DNA of 64,000 bases from an uncultured Clostridia bacterium (GTDB taxonomy: Bacteria; Bacillota; Clostridia; Christensenellales; UBA1242): positions 310,001-374,000 of the forward strand of contig CAKVMH010000001.1 in NCBI GenBank assembly GCA_934772045.1. Reading direction: 5' to 3'. Shown piece after piece: positions 1 to 15,000 of the stretch (position 1 is the first letter of the stretch; the number at the start of each line of letters is the position of its first letter). A model generated the notes under the pieces. The model worked only from the letters and a program-made list of their open reading frames with translations. It was not told where the DNA came from and ran no database searches. Made by a program: the position numbers and the translations under genes.

Positions 1-3000
1 ATGGTTTCGACACAAGCAGTGTGACAAGCATGACTGAAATGTTTACGCACTGTTATAAATTGACAGAGTTGGATTTAAGCAATTTTAAAACAAGTAAAGT
101 TACAAGTATGACTCGAATGTTCTATGTGCCTTACTATGGTGGTTCAACATCAAATAGTTCTTTAAAAAGCCTTAATTTAAGCTCGTTTGATTTGACAGCG
201 TGCACGAGCTTAACAGGTATGTTGAATGGTTGTCTAAAATTGGAAGATTTTAAAACACCATATAACAGTGGTTCATCTGACAGAAGCGTTGCGCTGCCAT
301 CAAGATTATTTGATATCGATGATGGGCATTACAATAAATTGTATCAAAAAGATGCAACATTCTCAATTGGCAGTGCGTCCCACGTATTAAATGTAAAACC
401 GTTAGAAGTTTTATTCCCAACGATTTGGAGAAAAACTTTATCTGAAGAAACAACAACAGGTACTAGTGGGATGATCTATGGAGGTATAGGAGTTGGAAGC
501 ACTGATATTACATCTATGTTGTTTGTTAATAAACCAGTTGACGCAACATCATTTGAGTATAATGGATTAACATATTACAACAAAAATGTAAGGCTTGTGG
601 AAAATGGTATTGCAATTTTTGCGGCAAGTAACAATACAGACATAGCCTTTGTATGGGAAAATGATATTTTAGCACCATCTGGATGCAAAAATTTATTTAG
701 CAATTTGAATGTTATGTCAATAATTTTTGAAATATTTAACACAAAAAACGCGACAACCATGGAATATATGTTTTATGGGGACACTGAGCTTACAGGTCTT
801 GACTTAAGCGGTTTTGACACAAGTAAAGTAACCGACATGTATGGAACGTTTTTCAATTGTAAAAAATTGCAAACATTAATCTTGATTAATTGGGATACTA
901 GTAAAGTTAATGATATGGCTTGCATGTTCTACAGCTGTTTAAGTTTGACTGATTTAGATTTACGTAACTTCAACACAAGCGAAGTCACAAATATGCAATC
1001 TATGTTTGGTATGAGTACTTGGTTTGGAGACAAAAGTTTGCTAAAAAGCATAAATTTAAGTAGTTTCAACACGGGTAAAGTTACAAACATGAGTACAATG
1101 TTTAATGGATGTTCTAGCCTTGAAAGTTTGGATATTACAAATTTCAACACAAGCAAAGTGACAAACATGACAAGTATGTTTAATGGCTGTTCTAACCTTG
1201 AAAGTTTGGATGTAAGTTGTTTAGATACCAACAAAGTTCAATACATGGGTAGTATGTTTGCTGGGTGTTCAAAATTAACAAATCTTGACCTAAGCAACTT
1301 TGATATAAGTAGCGCAACAAACATGAGTACATTGTTTTACGTTTGCTACAGTTTGAAGAATATAATATTCCCTACTAATTGGAACACAAATAATGTTACG
1401 TACATGAGTAGTATGTTTGCTGGTTGTACAAGTTTAGAAAGCTTAGATCTGAGTAGCTTTACCATCAGTGATTCTTGTGATGTGGAAAACATGCTGAATT
1501 TTGGCGCAAATAACAAAATTAAGTGGATTAAAACACCAAAAAGTGTTGGCAAAGAAATTGCAATCACAACAAACACTGAGGGGAATAGGCTTTACGACAC
1601 AAGCACAGCAACAGGCACAGCGGTGACAAGTATAACAACTAGTGATGCAAGCAAAACATTCAAGCGTGGTGCTGTCTTAACATTATCTTCGGCGTGTGAT
1701 AGTGCGGAGGATATTGACAGTGTAAATGGTAAGTCTAATTCAACGTTTGTTTGGACTTTGGCAACTGCAAATAACACCACAACATACAGCAAAGTTGTGC
1801 TATATGATGAAAAAGTCGGTTATTTGCCGATGGTTTATCGCACCGATGGCTATGTGCTGGACAAATGGAGCAATTCAGATACTGGCGCTAATGTTTATTT
1901 AACAACAGATTCAAACGTACCTAATGACATAACTTTCGTTTCAGTTTGGAAAGAAAATATATTAAATATTTCCGCATATTTTGATGGTGTTAAAAATAAT
2001 AGTTACACTTCAATTATTAATGTAACGGTAACTAATGCTTCTAACAATGCTTCGGTTTCAGGCTCAGCACCTACATACACAACTTTGCCAGATGGAGAAT
2101 ATATCATATTTTCAAGCATAGCTACAACATTAAAAAATACCAAAATGTACTGTGCTGTTCATATTAAAGTTGATCTTGGTTATTTGTATACTTACGATAT
2201 ATACACAAAAGAAGAGGGTGAACGTTATGCGCATTTGGACTTTAGTTTAAGCTACTATTCAGTAATGGAATTTAAGACGACATCTGACAATGCTGAAGTT
2301 TATCCTGTGGATAGTTATGGTAATGAATTAACAAGTTACACCGAGCCGGTTTATCTATGCAAAGGATACGACGCTGAAAGAGCAACTTTGACATATGGTG
2401 GCACTGGTGCGAATAAAGATGGTTACTTGTACTATGCTGGCACCAAAATTGCAAAATGCGTGGCAAATACAGGCTACGAGATTGACCAAAACCTTGTAAG
2501 GTGGTATGGTGACGCTGGTGTAACAGCAGATGGTTTAATTGGTTATAGCACCTTAGACCTTAACAAGAAAGAATCAACAGTGGATGCAAGACGCGGATTC
2601 AAAGCGGAAATTTACACAATTAGCTATAATTTAAATGGTGGCACACTCGCAACTGGTGCTAACCCTACAAGTTACTCAAGTGCTTCCACCTTGCCATTAA
2701 CTTTAAACAATCCAACAAAAGAAAAGTATACATTCCTAGGTTGGACAGGAAGCAATGGTTCAACACCACAAAGAACAGTCGCAATCGCGCAAGGTACAAC
2801 TGATGACTTAAATTACACTGCTAATTGGCAACTTGCGGATGTAACGTTTGATTGGAATTGGAAATCTCAAATATCCGGTACTACAAACGGCATTGGCAAA
2901 TCAGCACAAGCAATAACAAGCATAAGGTTTGAAAGGACTGCACCAAGCGGATACACCTACTCAGGCAAAGCGTTGGCATCTGGCATTGAAATTTGGACAA

Positions 3001-6000
3001 CGGGTACAGCGTCAGCACCTTCAACAGACATAGCCTTTGTATGGTCTAGTAAAATTTATGCTCCTTCATCATGTAAAGAGTTATTTGGTGGTTACTATAT
3101 TGAAAACAATAAAGTAATGCCTCAAATGCCATTGTTGACCAGTTTGTTGTTTAATAATTTCGACACAAGCAAAGTGGTTACAATGGAAAGTATGTTTGAA
3201 AGAAGTATTTTGCTTGCAAATCTTGACTTGACAGGTTTTGACACCAGCAAAGTTACAAGCATGAGGGGAATGTTTGATTTCTGTAAATCTCTTGAAGGGT
3301 TAGGCTTATCTTCTTGGAACACTGAAAATGTTACCGATATGGGATTCATGTTTTATAATTGTGACAAAATACAAAACATTACAATTGGCTCGCAATGGTT
3401 TACTAATAAAGTGACAATTATGACATCTATGTTTGAAGGTTGCTCTTCATTGGCTTCTATTGAGTTTATAGGCAATTGGTATACAGGAAATGTTACAAAT
3501 ATGGGTAAAATGTTTGCTAATTGCTCATCCCTTACAACTTTAGACTTTAGTAAAGGCTTTAACACAAGTAGTGTGACGGCAATGAATTCAATGTTTTACA
3601 ATTGTAGTAAATTGGAAAGTATAATTTTCTCTTCAAATTGGGACACAAGCAAAGTTGAAACAATGGGTAGTATGTTTCAAGGATGTTCATCATTAAAGGA
3701 ATTAGACTTAAGCAATTGGGATACAAGCAGTTTAAAAGATTATTATTCAGGCGAAGATACTTTAACAACTGGTGGATCGTATTACAGTGAACAGTGGAGT
3801 GTGGATTGGATGTTCTGTGGTTGTTCTGCACTGGAAACTTTAACACTCCCTCAAAACTTTATCACAAGCAAAGTAACCTGCATTGGAAACTTATTTAGAG
3901 ATTGTTCAAGCTTAACAAGTTTAGATGTGTCTGGTTGGAATACAACAAATGTCGCAAAAGCGTCAGGAATATTCTCTGGTTGTTCAAGCCTTACAACTTT
4001 GGACTTAAGCGATTGGAATTTAAAGAACCTTTTGGATGACTACAATTTGGGTTATAAGGAACTTATTTTAAGAGATTGTACCAGCTTATGCGAATTACGT
4101 ACACCAATTAACTCAGGCAGTAAAACAATCAAACTAAGTTTACCTCATGATATGTTTGATGTTGACAATTACAACCAAACTTATAGGTCCTTTGCACTTT
4201 TAACAACCAGCCATACATTAAAAGCAACTGTAAATCTCACTTTGACGGCGGATGCAAATGATGGTGAAATTACAGGTGGAACTGGCTGGACAATTTCAAC
4301 AGATAAAAAGACAGCCACAAAACCTGTTCCAAACCGCACAGCTTATGGCACATTGCCAACAGCAACAAGAATTGGTTACGAATTCGCAGGTTGGTTCACT
4401 GAAGCAATCGATGGGACACAGGTAACTGACACAACGGTAATGGGCAATACAAACACAACGATCTATGCACATTGGACAATTAATACTTCAACCATCAAGT
4501 TGGGGCCATCAGAAAATATAAGAGAGGTTAAGTGGGCACTGAGTGCGGATGCTGAAGAAAGTGAGTGGACAAAACTTACAACATCAGGCTTTGAAGCCAA
4601 TGCAAACACAAATTATTACTTCATGGCAACAGTGGATACATTAACAGGCTATACAACCACTTTCTTAAGCTGGAGTGGCTGGTTTGAGGAAACAAGTAAC
4701 CCATCAACAGGGCATTCATTCACTGAAAAAGGTCAAACTTACATAGTGTATGCTAGTGCGACTAGAGAGGCAAATTGGTACACAATAACCGCAAATACTG
4801 AAAATGGTTCGATTACACAAACTGGAAATGAATGGACAATTCCTACGGGCGGAAAGACAGCCACAAAACAGGTTACTTATAACACTGCAATTGGCGTGTT
4901 GCCAACCGTTAGTAGTTATGAAAGTAATGGATGTGAATATACATTTGATCGTTGGGTGTTAGAAAGTGATTCGACAGTTGTGATAACTGCTACTACCACG
5001 ATGACATATAAATCAGATATAACAATCATTCCTAAGTTTAAAGAAAAAGGTATAGAGTATTCAATAACCGTCAAAGGAAAGGGTGGATCGTACAATGGTA
5101 GTGAAAGTTATACAACAAACTACACAAGAAGTTCAAATGCTGGTCAAATAACTATTCCAACATTCACAAGGGCAAATTATACATTCGAGGGTTGGGAAAT
5201 TACTCAACCTGATACATGTAAAGCTAGATTTGTGGAAAACGAACGTACACTTGAAATTCCAGCCTATAGTTACGGTGATATTACATTAACTGCAAAATGG
5301 AAATTAAATGTATTCACTTTGACAGCAAACGCAAACGGTGGTTCAATCTCTACAACAAATGGTTGGACAGGCACTGGTGCAACTGCAACAAAACAAGTTG
5401 CAAACGGCATAGCTTATGGCACATTGCCAGAAGTAACGCCGCTCACTGGTTACACATTGGCAGGTTGGTACACTGAAGAAACCAACGGCACACAAGTTGA
5501 TGAAAATACTACAATGGGCACAGCAGATACCACAATCTATGCACATTGGACACTTAACACATCAACCATTAAGTTAGGTACATTAACGAATGTGAGCAAA
5601 GTTGAATATTCAACTAGCCGTACAGGTAGTTGGACGCAACTTACAACATCAGGCTTTACAGCAAACGCAAACACAAACTATTATTTTAAAGCAACAGTGG
5701 AAACCGCAACAGGTTATACAATCAGGTTCTCAGGCTGGAGTGGTTGGTTTGAAGACACCAGCAACCCATCGGCAGGACACTCATTCATTGAAAATAACAA
5801 AGAATATACAGTTAATGCAACGGCAACCAAAGTGGCAAATATGTACACTTTAACAGCAGATGCAAACGGTGGTACAATTACATATGCCCCTAACGGCTGG
5901 ACAATTTCAACAGATAAAAAGACTGCCACAAGGCAAGTTGCATATGACGACACATATTATGGCACACTTCCAACAGTTAAAAACGGAGTTTACGTCTTAC

Positions 6001-9000
6001 ATAAGTGGATGGTAAATGGAAGTTATGTGACAAGCACTACAAAGATGGCAGATAAAGATACAACCATAAAAGCAGTGTGGAATGCAAAAATTTATTTTGA
6101 AGAATCTGACGGCGTTGAAAAGGTTATGCGTAAGTATCTAAATGAAACAATAGAACTTCCAACAAGTAAAGCTGAAGCAATAGATGTTCCTTTGTATGGC
6201 AACTATCACTTCACTGCAGAATTGAAAGCAGGTTATGAATTTGTGTATTTTGAATCTGATGGTAAATGTTTTGTACATGAAAGCAATGAAACGGACGATA
6301 ACGGAAATAAAAATACAGATAAAGGCAAATGCTATAAGATTTCTGCTTGTAGATATATGCCAAGTGCAGAAACGGGCGGAAAAACTTATTATATTAAAGT
6401 GGTAACAAAGTTTGTTGCGACAGAGATTGAAACACCTACGGGTGCAGTTACTACTGAAAAGGTTTATGGTTACGATGAATTTGTTGTCACAACCGTAACA
6501 GCAAAAAATGGTGGCGGTGAATGGATTTACAGTTTGACTGGCACCGATGCAGATAAGTTTACATTGTCTACAACAAGTGCAACCACAGGCTCAGTTCAAG
6601 TTTCATTTAAACAAGGTGCAAATGTTGGCAGTTACACTTGCCAAGTTAAAGCAACAAGCACAAGCAACGGAACCAGCGCAACAACTGGCGACATAACTGT
6701 AACAATTACACAACGCGAAGTGACGATAACTTGGCTAACTCAAACGACATTTACATACGACGGCAATGAACATAGCGTAAAAGCAACAATTGGTAACCTT
6801 GTAAATAGCGACAGTGTGACATTCAGTTACACAGGCACAACAACTGCCATGAAGGCTGGTAACTACACTGCAACAATCTCTGGTTTGACAGGTGCAAAAG
6901 CAGGTAATTACAAACTGCCAAGCACTGGTTTGACGTGTTCGTGGAAGATTACAAAAGCAAATGGTTTTGTTCAAGTTGAAAAAGCTGAGATCAACAATGT
7001 AAATTTCCCAAATGAAGTAACAAATAAAGTTACAAATTGCCATGATTTCACCGCACTTTCAATAACTTCCGGCGATCAAACAATCGTGCCAGATGGCAAT
7101 ATTAGCATAGATAGTTCTACGCATGTAATTACAATTAATCCAATAAAACGAGGCAGTGTAACGATTACAGTTACATGTGCTGAAACAGAGAATTACAATA
7201 AAGCCGAAGTTACATTCACAATCAGCTGGAATGAGGGTAAAATTAATTACACAGTAACTGGTTTTGACGGAGAGTATGATGGCAAAGCACACGGCATTCA
7301 AATAACCGACATTGTGCCAGATACAACAACAGTCAAATTTGGCACCGACAAAAATAATTGCACATTAACTGAAAGCCCAACATTAACTAATGTTGGAACA
7401 CTTAGAGTATATTTCCAATTAAAACAAGACGGATATACAACAGTAACCGATTGGAAAGATGTTGTTATAAAAGCGAAAAATATTTCTACAGCAACAACCG
7501 AGAATGTTGATGATCAAACTTACACAGGTTCGCAAATTAAACCTACACCGGAAGTTTCAATTAAATTGGGGCAAAATACAATTGCAACAACTTTATCAAA
7601 TGGCACTGATTTTGATTATTCCTACAGAGACAACACTGTGGTTGGCACGGCAACAATTACAATCACAGGTAAGGGCAATTACACTGGGACAATCACAAAA
7701 ACATTTAACATTGTTGCTCAAGAAATAACTGTCGTTCCAACTGAGGCTGGTGGACATGTATACAATGGCAGTGAACAAAAAACGACATGGAATAACTTCG
7801 ACCAAACAAAATTGGAAACAACTGGTCCACTATTTGGTACCATTGCCGGCGATCGTCCCGTAAATTTTAAACCAAAAGCAAATTATAAGTGGTCACAAGC
7901 AATTTGCAATAAATACAACCTTTCAAGCGCAACAGATGCTGTAAAAGTTACATGGACAATTGCAAAAGCAAAATTAACCATTTCAGCAGTTGGCAATTTT
8001 GCAACAAATGCAACAAACAAGGAATACATCACTAAAATTTACGACGGCACAACAACAGCTACTGTTACATACGGCACACACTATTCAGTTACGGCAACTA
8101 ACAGCGATTTAACACCAGTGTTAGGCGAAGACAAAGATTTCATAGTCAACGCAACCTATGCAAGCGAAGTTGTTGGCACAAGTATCATTACAGTTACACT
8201 CAATTCAAGTTCAACTAATGTAGAAATTGTTTCAGGCGCAAATAGTTGTAAGTTAAATGGTAAAATTACAAACAAGGAAATCACACTTACTTGGGCTGAT
8301 TTATCAGTTGAATATAATGGTAAAAGTCAATTACCAACTGCAACATACACTGACGTTAATGGCGAAACAAAATATGCCACAATTACAATTGATGGCGAGC
8401 ATAAAGATGTAGGCACCTATACAGCAAAGGCAAGTGTTGAAAACTACACAATCACTAATTCAACTGATACATTTGAAATCACTGCAAAAGCGCTTACAAT
8501 CACATCAGTTACACCTAGTGCAACTGTAACAAAGGAATATGACGGCAACAGAAATGTTAAACAAACATTTACCGCAGTAGTTGACGGCATTGTTGTTGGT
8601 GATGATGTGGTGTTTACACAAAAATATGCAATTTATGCGTCAAAAGATGTTGCAAATGAAATTAAAATCACTGTATATTTTACACTTTCAGGTAGCAAGG
8701 CTAATAATTACACTTGTGGAAACATAATTGTTACAACAACTGGTGCAATTACACAACGAGTATTAAAAATTTCTTGGCCAGAAGACAGAACGTTTGAATA
8801 CAATGGTTCAGAACATATAGTATCAGCAATGACGAATAAAGTTGGCACAGAAGAGGTTTGGCTTACCTATGTTTATGAACCAAATGCTACACCATCGATT
8901 ATTCAAGGTGCAACAAATGTAGGTAAATATGTTTCTATTGTTAAGGGCTTAACCGGTGCAGACGCAAGTAATTACAAATTACCTGACACTGGTTTAGAGT

Positions 9001-12000
9001 GTGAATGGGAGATTACAAAGGCAACAGTTGCAGTTCCAACTGCAAGCACAACAACCTTCACTTATAATGGTAGTGAACAAACTTACCTTCCTGCAAACTG
9101 GGAAAGCATTAAGGCGTATGTAGATATCAAAGGTAACACACGCACAGATGCAGGCAGTCAAACAGTGACAGTAAGCTTAAAAGACACAGCAAATTATCGT
9201 TGGAAAAATGACAACAACAATAATGACACTGAAGGCAAGACGCTTACATTCACAATAAAACAAGCACAATTAACAAAACTTGAATTGAACGAAACTTCAT
9301 TTATATACAATAATGAATTAAAGACAGTTACAATTAAAGCATTGTGGGCAAATGAAACCTGGGATGTCACAGGTTCAGCACAACAAGGCACTGATTATAC
9401 CGTTTCTGGAATTTGGAGCGAAACAAAGGTTGGCACATGGACAGCAACAGTTGAAGGCAAAGGTAACTTCACAGGCACCGCAAGTGCTGAGTGGACTATT
9501 GGTAAGGCAACAAGTACTGTAAATAAAGTTGAAATTTCGGGTAACAACTGGGTAGGACAAACACTCACAGCAAATGTAACAACAGATGCGGATGGTGAAA
9601 TTAATTATGTATGGCGTTATCGCTGGACGGAAAATGACATTACAAAAACAACAATTGTCAATTATCAAGTAAATTACAAACAAACATTGACGTTGACAGA
9701 AGATTTCATAGGCAAATCTATTTTAGTAGAAGTTACAATTGAAGAAGGTGCAAGCTATAACGCTGTTACGGAAAAATTTGCAGATATTACTGACGATAGC
9801 AATAACACTTATGAAGTTTGCCATGGAGTTGTTGAAGTTCCAACCGCAAACACAACAACATTCACTTATACTGGCAGTAAACAAGAATATTATCCAGGAA
9901 ACTGGGATAGCATAAGTGCTTTTGCAGTTATCAGCAATAACACACGCACAGATGCAGGCACACAAGATGTCACAATAAGTTTAAAAGAAAACTATTGTTG
10001 GCCAGATGGCACAAACACCCCAAAAACAATTAAATGGATAATTGCAAAAGCAACTTTAACCGATATTACAAAAGTTGCAACTGTTGTGGAAGGTCGTGGT
10101 AATTACGACGGAAACACAACCTACTGTGCAACTATCACACCAAAAGTTGAAATGCAAGTTGTTTCTGGTTTAGATAAAACTTACGGCAACACAATTGCTG
10201 TAACAGTTGGTACTGCAACTAACTTATTACCAGGGCGCAAAGACGCTGGCACACAAGACGTGTACTTTAAACTTACCAACATGGAAAACTATAACGATTA
10301 CGAAGGCACCACAAAAGTAACAGTTAGTGCAACAGCAAACCCAGTTATAGTAAGCGCAATTGACGGTTTGGTTTACACAGGCGAAACGCAAGACCTTGTA
10401 ACAGTGGCAAACAAACAAGGGAAGGTTTACTTCTCATTTACATCAATTGAAGATGCAAAATCAAGCCAGAATGAAACAATTCCACAAGGCACAAAAGCTG
10501 ACGACTATATAATTTACTGGTATTGTACAGGTGATGACAATTACAGTGAAGCGTCTGGCTATTTGATAGTGACAATTGCAAAAGCGAACTTAACTGACAT
10601 AACAAAAGTTGCAACAATCGTGGAAGGTCGTGGCAATTACGACGAAAACACAACCTACTGTGCAACTATCACACCAAAAGTTGAAATGCAAGTTGTTTCT
10701 GGCTTAGATAAAACTTACGGCAACACAATTGCTGTAACAGTTGGTACTGCAACTAACTTATTACCAGGGCGCAAAGACGCTGGCACACAAGACGTGTACT
10801 TTAAACTTACCGGCATGCAAAACTATAACGACTACGAAGGCACCACAAAAGTAACAGTTAGTGCAACAACTAACCCAGTAACAGTAAGTGCAATTGAAGG
10901 TTTAGTTTACACAGGCAGTGCGCAAGACCTTGTAACAGTAACGGGTGCTCAAGGTGAAGTTTACTTTGCAATCGGCACTGAGTTGACAAAAGATAACTAT
11001 AATTCAGTGGGTAACACCGCAATCCCATCTGAAACAAATGCAGGCGACTACACAATTTACTGGTATTGCACAGGTGATGACAATTATAGTGCAGCGTCTG
11101 ACAATGTGACAGCAACAATCGAAAAATCTGACAATAACCCAACTGTCATTATGCAAGGCTATACATATGCCGGCATTAAGACAGAACCAAGCTTGACAGG
11201 GAACAATAGTTCAGGCAAAGTAACTTATTATTACAACACAACCGACAGCACAACTGATGGCTATGATTGGAATAGAGTTACAAGTTCAACATATTTGGAC
11301 GCTGGCAATTACTACATGTATGCAGTAATCGCTGGTGACACAAATTACAACGATTACACAACAAGCACAACAGCATTCACAATTTTGAAAGCGAATAACA
11401 CAGTTGTTGTTACAGGGAAAACTGAATTGAAATATACAGGTTTAAGCCAAGACCTTGTAACAGTAGTAAGCGCGCAAGGTGAAGTGTACTTTGCAATCGG
11501 CACTGAGTTGACCAAAGATAACTATAATTCAGTGGGTAACACCGCAATCCCAGCTGAAACAAATGCAAATATTGATGGTTATTTGGTTTACTGGTACTGT
11601 GTTGGCAACAATAATTACAATGCAAAATCAGGCAATGTAAATGTTACAATAGACAAGGCTGACGGTATTTTGGAACTTAGCGCAAGCTCTGTTTCAGCGG
11701 AATTCCCTAACCAGGCAACAAACACAATTACAAAATCGCACGATGGCATAATTGAAGTTGAGTCATCTAACAATGAAATTGCAACAGTGAGATTAACTGG
11801 CAGTGTAATCACAATTACACCGCATCAACAAAAAGAAGTTACAATTTCAGTTACATGTAATGAAACTGAAAATTACAATGCAAAAACAATAACATTCACT
11901 GCAAAATTCACAGTGGGCGAAATCAGTTACAGCGCAAGTGGTTACACTGGTGTGTATGATGAAAAAGCACATGGCATCACTGTCACAAGTTCAACCCCTG

Positions 12001-15000
12001 GTGCACAAATTAGTTACAGCAAAACTGAAAACGGCACATATTCAAGCGATGAAATTAAGTACAAAGATGTGGGCGAATACACAGTATGGTACAAAATTGA
12101 AGCAACGGGTTACACACCAATCACTGGCAGTGAAATGGTTAAAATCACACCAAAAGACATTTCCGGTGCAAAGGTTACATTAGATAATGTTTTGACTTAC
12201 AATGGAAGCGTACAAACACAAAATGTAACAGTAACTTTATCTGGTTACACAAATGTAACATACAACATCACTGGTAACACAGGTAAAGATGCTGGCACAT
12301 ACTATTTAACCATTGTAGGTACAGGCAACTTCACAGGGAAAAAAGAAGGCATTAAATGGACAATTAACAAAGCAACTTTAATTAATTCCGACTTCCCTTA
12401 TATTAGTGCAGATGAGCATCTAGTTTACAATGGTAACACTCAATCACCAACATGGCAAAATTTCGACGAAACTAAGTGGCAAAAAGCAGAAGGCTACCAA
12501 GCAACAGACGCAGGCAACTACACTGCTAAATTTATACCAACGTCAAATTATCAATTGGACGGTGCAGAGTGTGTTGAAGTAGAATGGAGCATTGCTAAGG
12601 CTATCCTAACAGTTACAGCAAAAAATGAGGAAGTTACTTATGGTGACGCTTTGCCAAGCTACACCTATTCAATAACAGGCTTTGTAAATGATGGCGAAAC
12701 AGTTGCTAATCTAACAAAACAACCTAGTGCAACATGCAATTACACATTGTATGGTGATGTAAATGATGGTAGTTACACCATAACAGTTAGTGGCGGTGAA
12801 GCAAAGAACTATACATTCACATACATCAATGCAACACTTACCGTTAATAAACGCGTAGTGACAGTTGAATGGCAAACCGAAAAAACATTCACTTACGACG
12901 GTAAGGAACATAGCGTAACTGCCACAATCGGTAACCGTGTAAATGACGATGAAGTTGACTTTGTTTATGAAAACAACACTGCAACAGACGAAGGCGCATG
13001 GACTGCACGCATCACTGGTTTAACTGGTGCAAAAGCAGACAATTATGCTTTACCAACAGAAGGTTTAACATTAGATTGGTCTATTGGTTCAGCTGAAATT
13101 GATTGTAAACCAACAGGTTATGAAGGTGTTTACGACGGCAAAGAACACACTGGTTCAGTTACGGTTAACATACCTTCAACAGGTGCAACCATTATGTACA
13201 GTTTAGACAAAACAACTTACGACTCTAGCGTTTGCCCAAGCGTTAAAGATGTTAAATACACAAATGGTGAAGTGGACAGCTACACAGTTTACTTCCAAAT
13301 CACAGCATTTAACTATAAGAAGAAAACTGGTAAATTCACAATCAAAATAAAACCTCGCACTTTGACAGTAAAACCAGACGCTTTAAGTAAAACTTATGGC
13401 GATGTTGACCCTAAACTTACTTATACTTACTCAGGCAATGTGGAAGGTGAAACACCTGACTTTGAAGGCGTGTTGACAAGGGTAACTGGCGAAGATGTTG
13501 GTACATATCCAATTTCTGTTGGCTCATTGAAATTGATTGATAACGGCACATTCCTTGCAAACAACTATGAGTTTAAGTTTACTGAAGGTGTGTTGTTTAC
13601 AATTAACCCACAAACAACAATCACAAGCGTGGAAATTGTATACACAACTGAAGCACCAAACACACCATTTGTTTATGACGGAACAGAAAAATCACCTGCT
13701 GGCGTTATTGTTAAAGTGAATGGTAAAGAATTGACAAAAGACGTAGACTACACAATTTCAGGAACTTTATCTGCAATCTATGCAAACGAAGATGGTTACA
13801 CAATTGAAGTTACTGGTGTAAACAACTATGAAGGTGCAAGTTACAATGATGTTAAATGGTTTATAAATAAGGCAGAAATTGTTGCCCCAACAAAACCAAA
13901 TGACAAAACTTACAATAGTTTAGAACAAGCACATGGCATTTCAGTTCCGGAACATACTTCTACCGTTGAGGGAAACAGCACATTGAAAGCGACAAACGCC
14001 GGCAGTTATACAGTTGAATTTAAACTTGACGACATAGGCAACTACAAATGGTCAGACGGCACAGTTGGAAATAAAACTGTAACTTGGGTAATAAATCCTT
14101 ACGATTTGACAAATGCAACAATCGATAATATTGGAGAACAAAGTTTCACAGGAAAACCTTTAACCCCAGCCCCAACAGTCATAGCACATGGCACGGTGTT
14201 GGAATCAGGCAAACAAATTGTATGTGAATATGCTAATAACACTGATGTGGGCATTGCAACAGTTACAATTCGTCCAAATAACAGCAACTATACAAACTCT
14301 CAAACAAAAGAATTTAACATCGTTGCATCATCGGCAAGTTTTGTTGTTAATAATAAAACAGTTTTTTACAACGGTGAAGAACACACAATCGACCCAGCAA
14401 CAAATGTTAAGGGTGGAGTTGTTAAATACAGCCTAGATCAATCAAATTGGAGTGAAACATTACCAACAAAAGTTGATGCAGGCGTATACACAATTTATTG
14501 TAAACTTGAAACAAATGCAGGTTATGAAATTAGTGATGCAGAAAAACAAGCAACACTTACAATTTTAAGGAAACTAATTGCAGTTCCAACAGCAATTGAA
14601 GGCTTAGTTTATAATGGCGAGAGCCAAACAGGTGTCAACTCAGGTGAAGGTTACACATTGACTGGCGATACTGCTATAAATGCAGGCAGTCACACCGCGA
14701 TTGCAACGCTAGACAAAAACCACAAATGGAACGACACTGACTCTTTGAATAATAGGGAAATCAGTTGGATAATTGAACAATTCGATTTAGGTTATGCAAC
14801 AATAGGCGAAGTTCCTGCACAAGAATTTACAGGTGACCCTATTGAACCAAAGCCAACCGTTACGGTTAAATTGATTGGCGATGTTGAAACAGAATTAACC
14901 CTAGGCACAGATTTTGTTTACAGCTACGAAAACAACAAAAATGCAGGCATAAAAACAGCAAAAGTTACAATTAAGGCAGTTGAAAATGCTGAATGCAACT

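Noticed and set aside
780..1500. Regularly spaced short repeats that resemble a CRISPR array
   Set aside because: The spacing follows in-frame DUF285 protein repeats (FDTSKVTxMxxMF) with codon-level drift, not identical DNA repeats with unique spacers.
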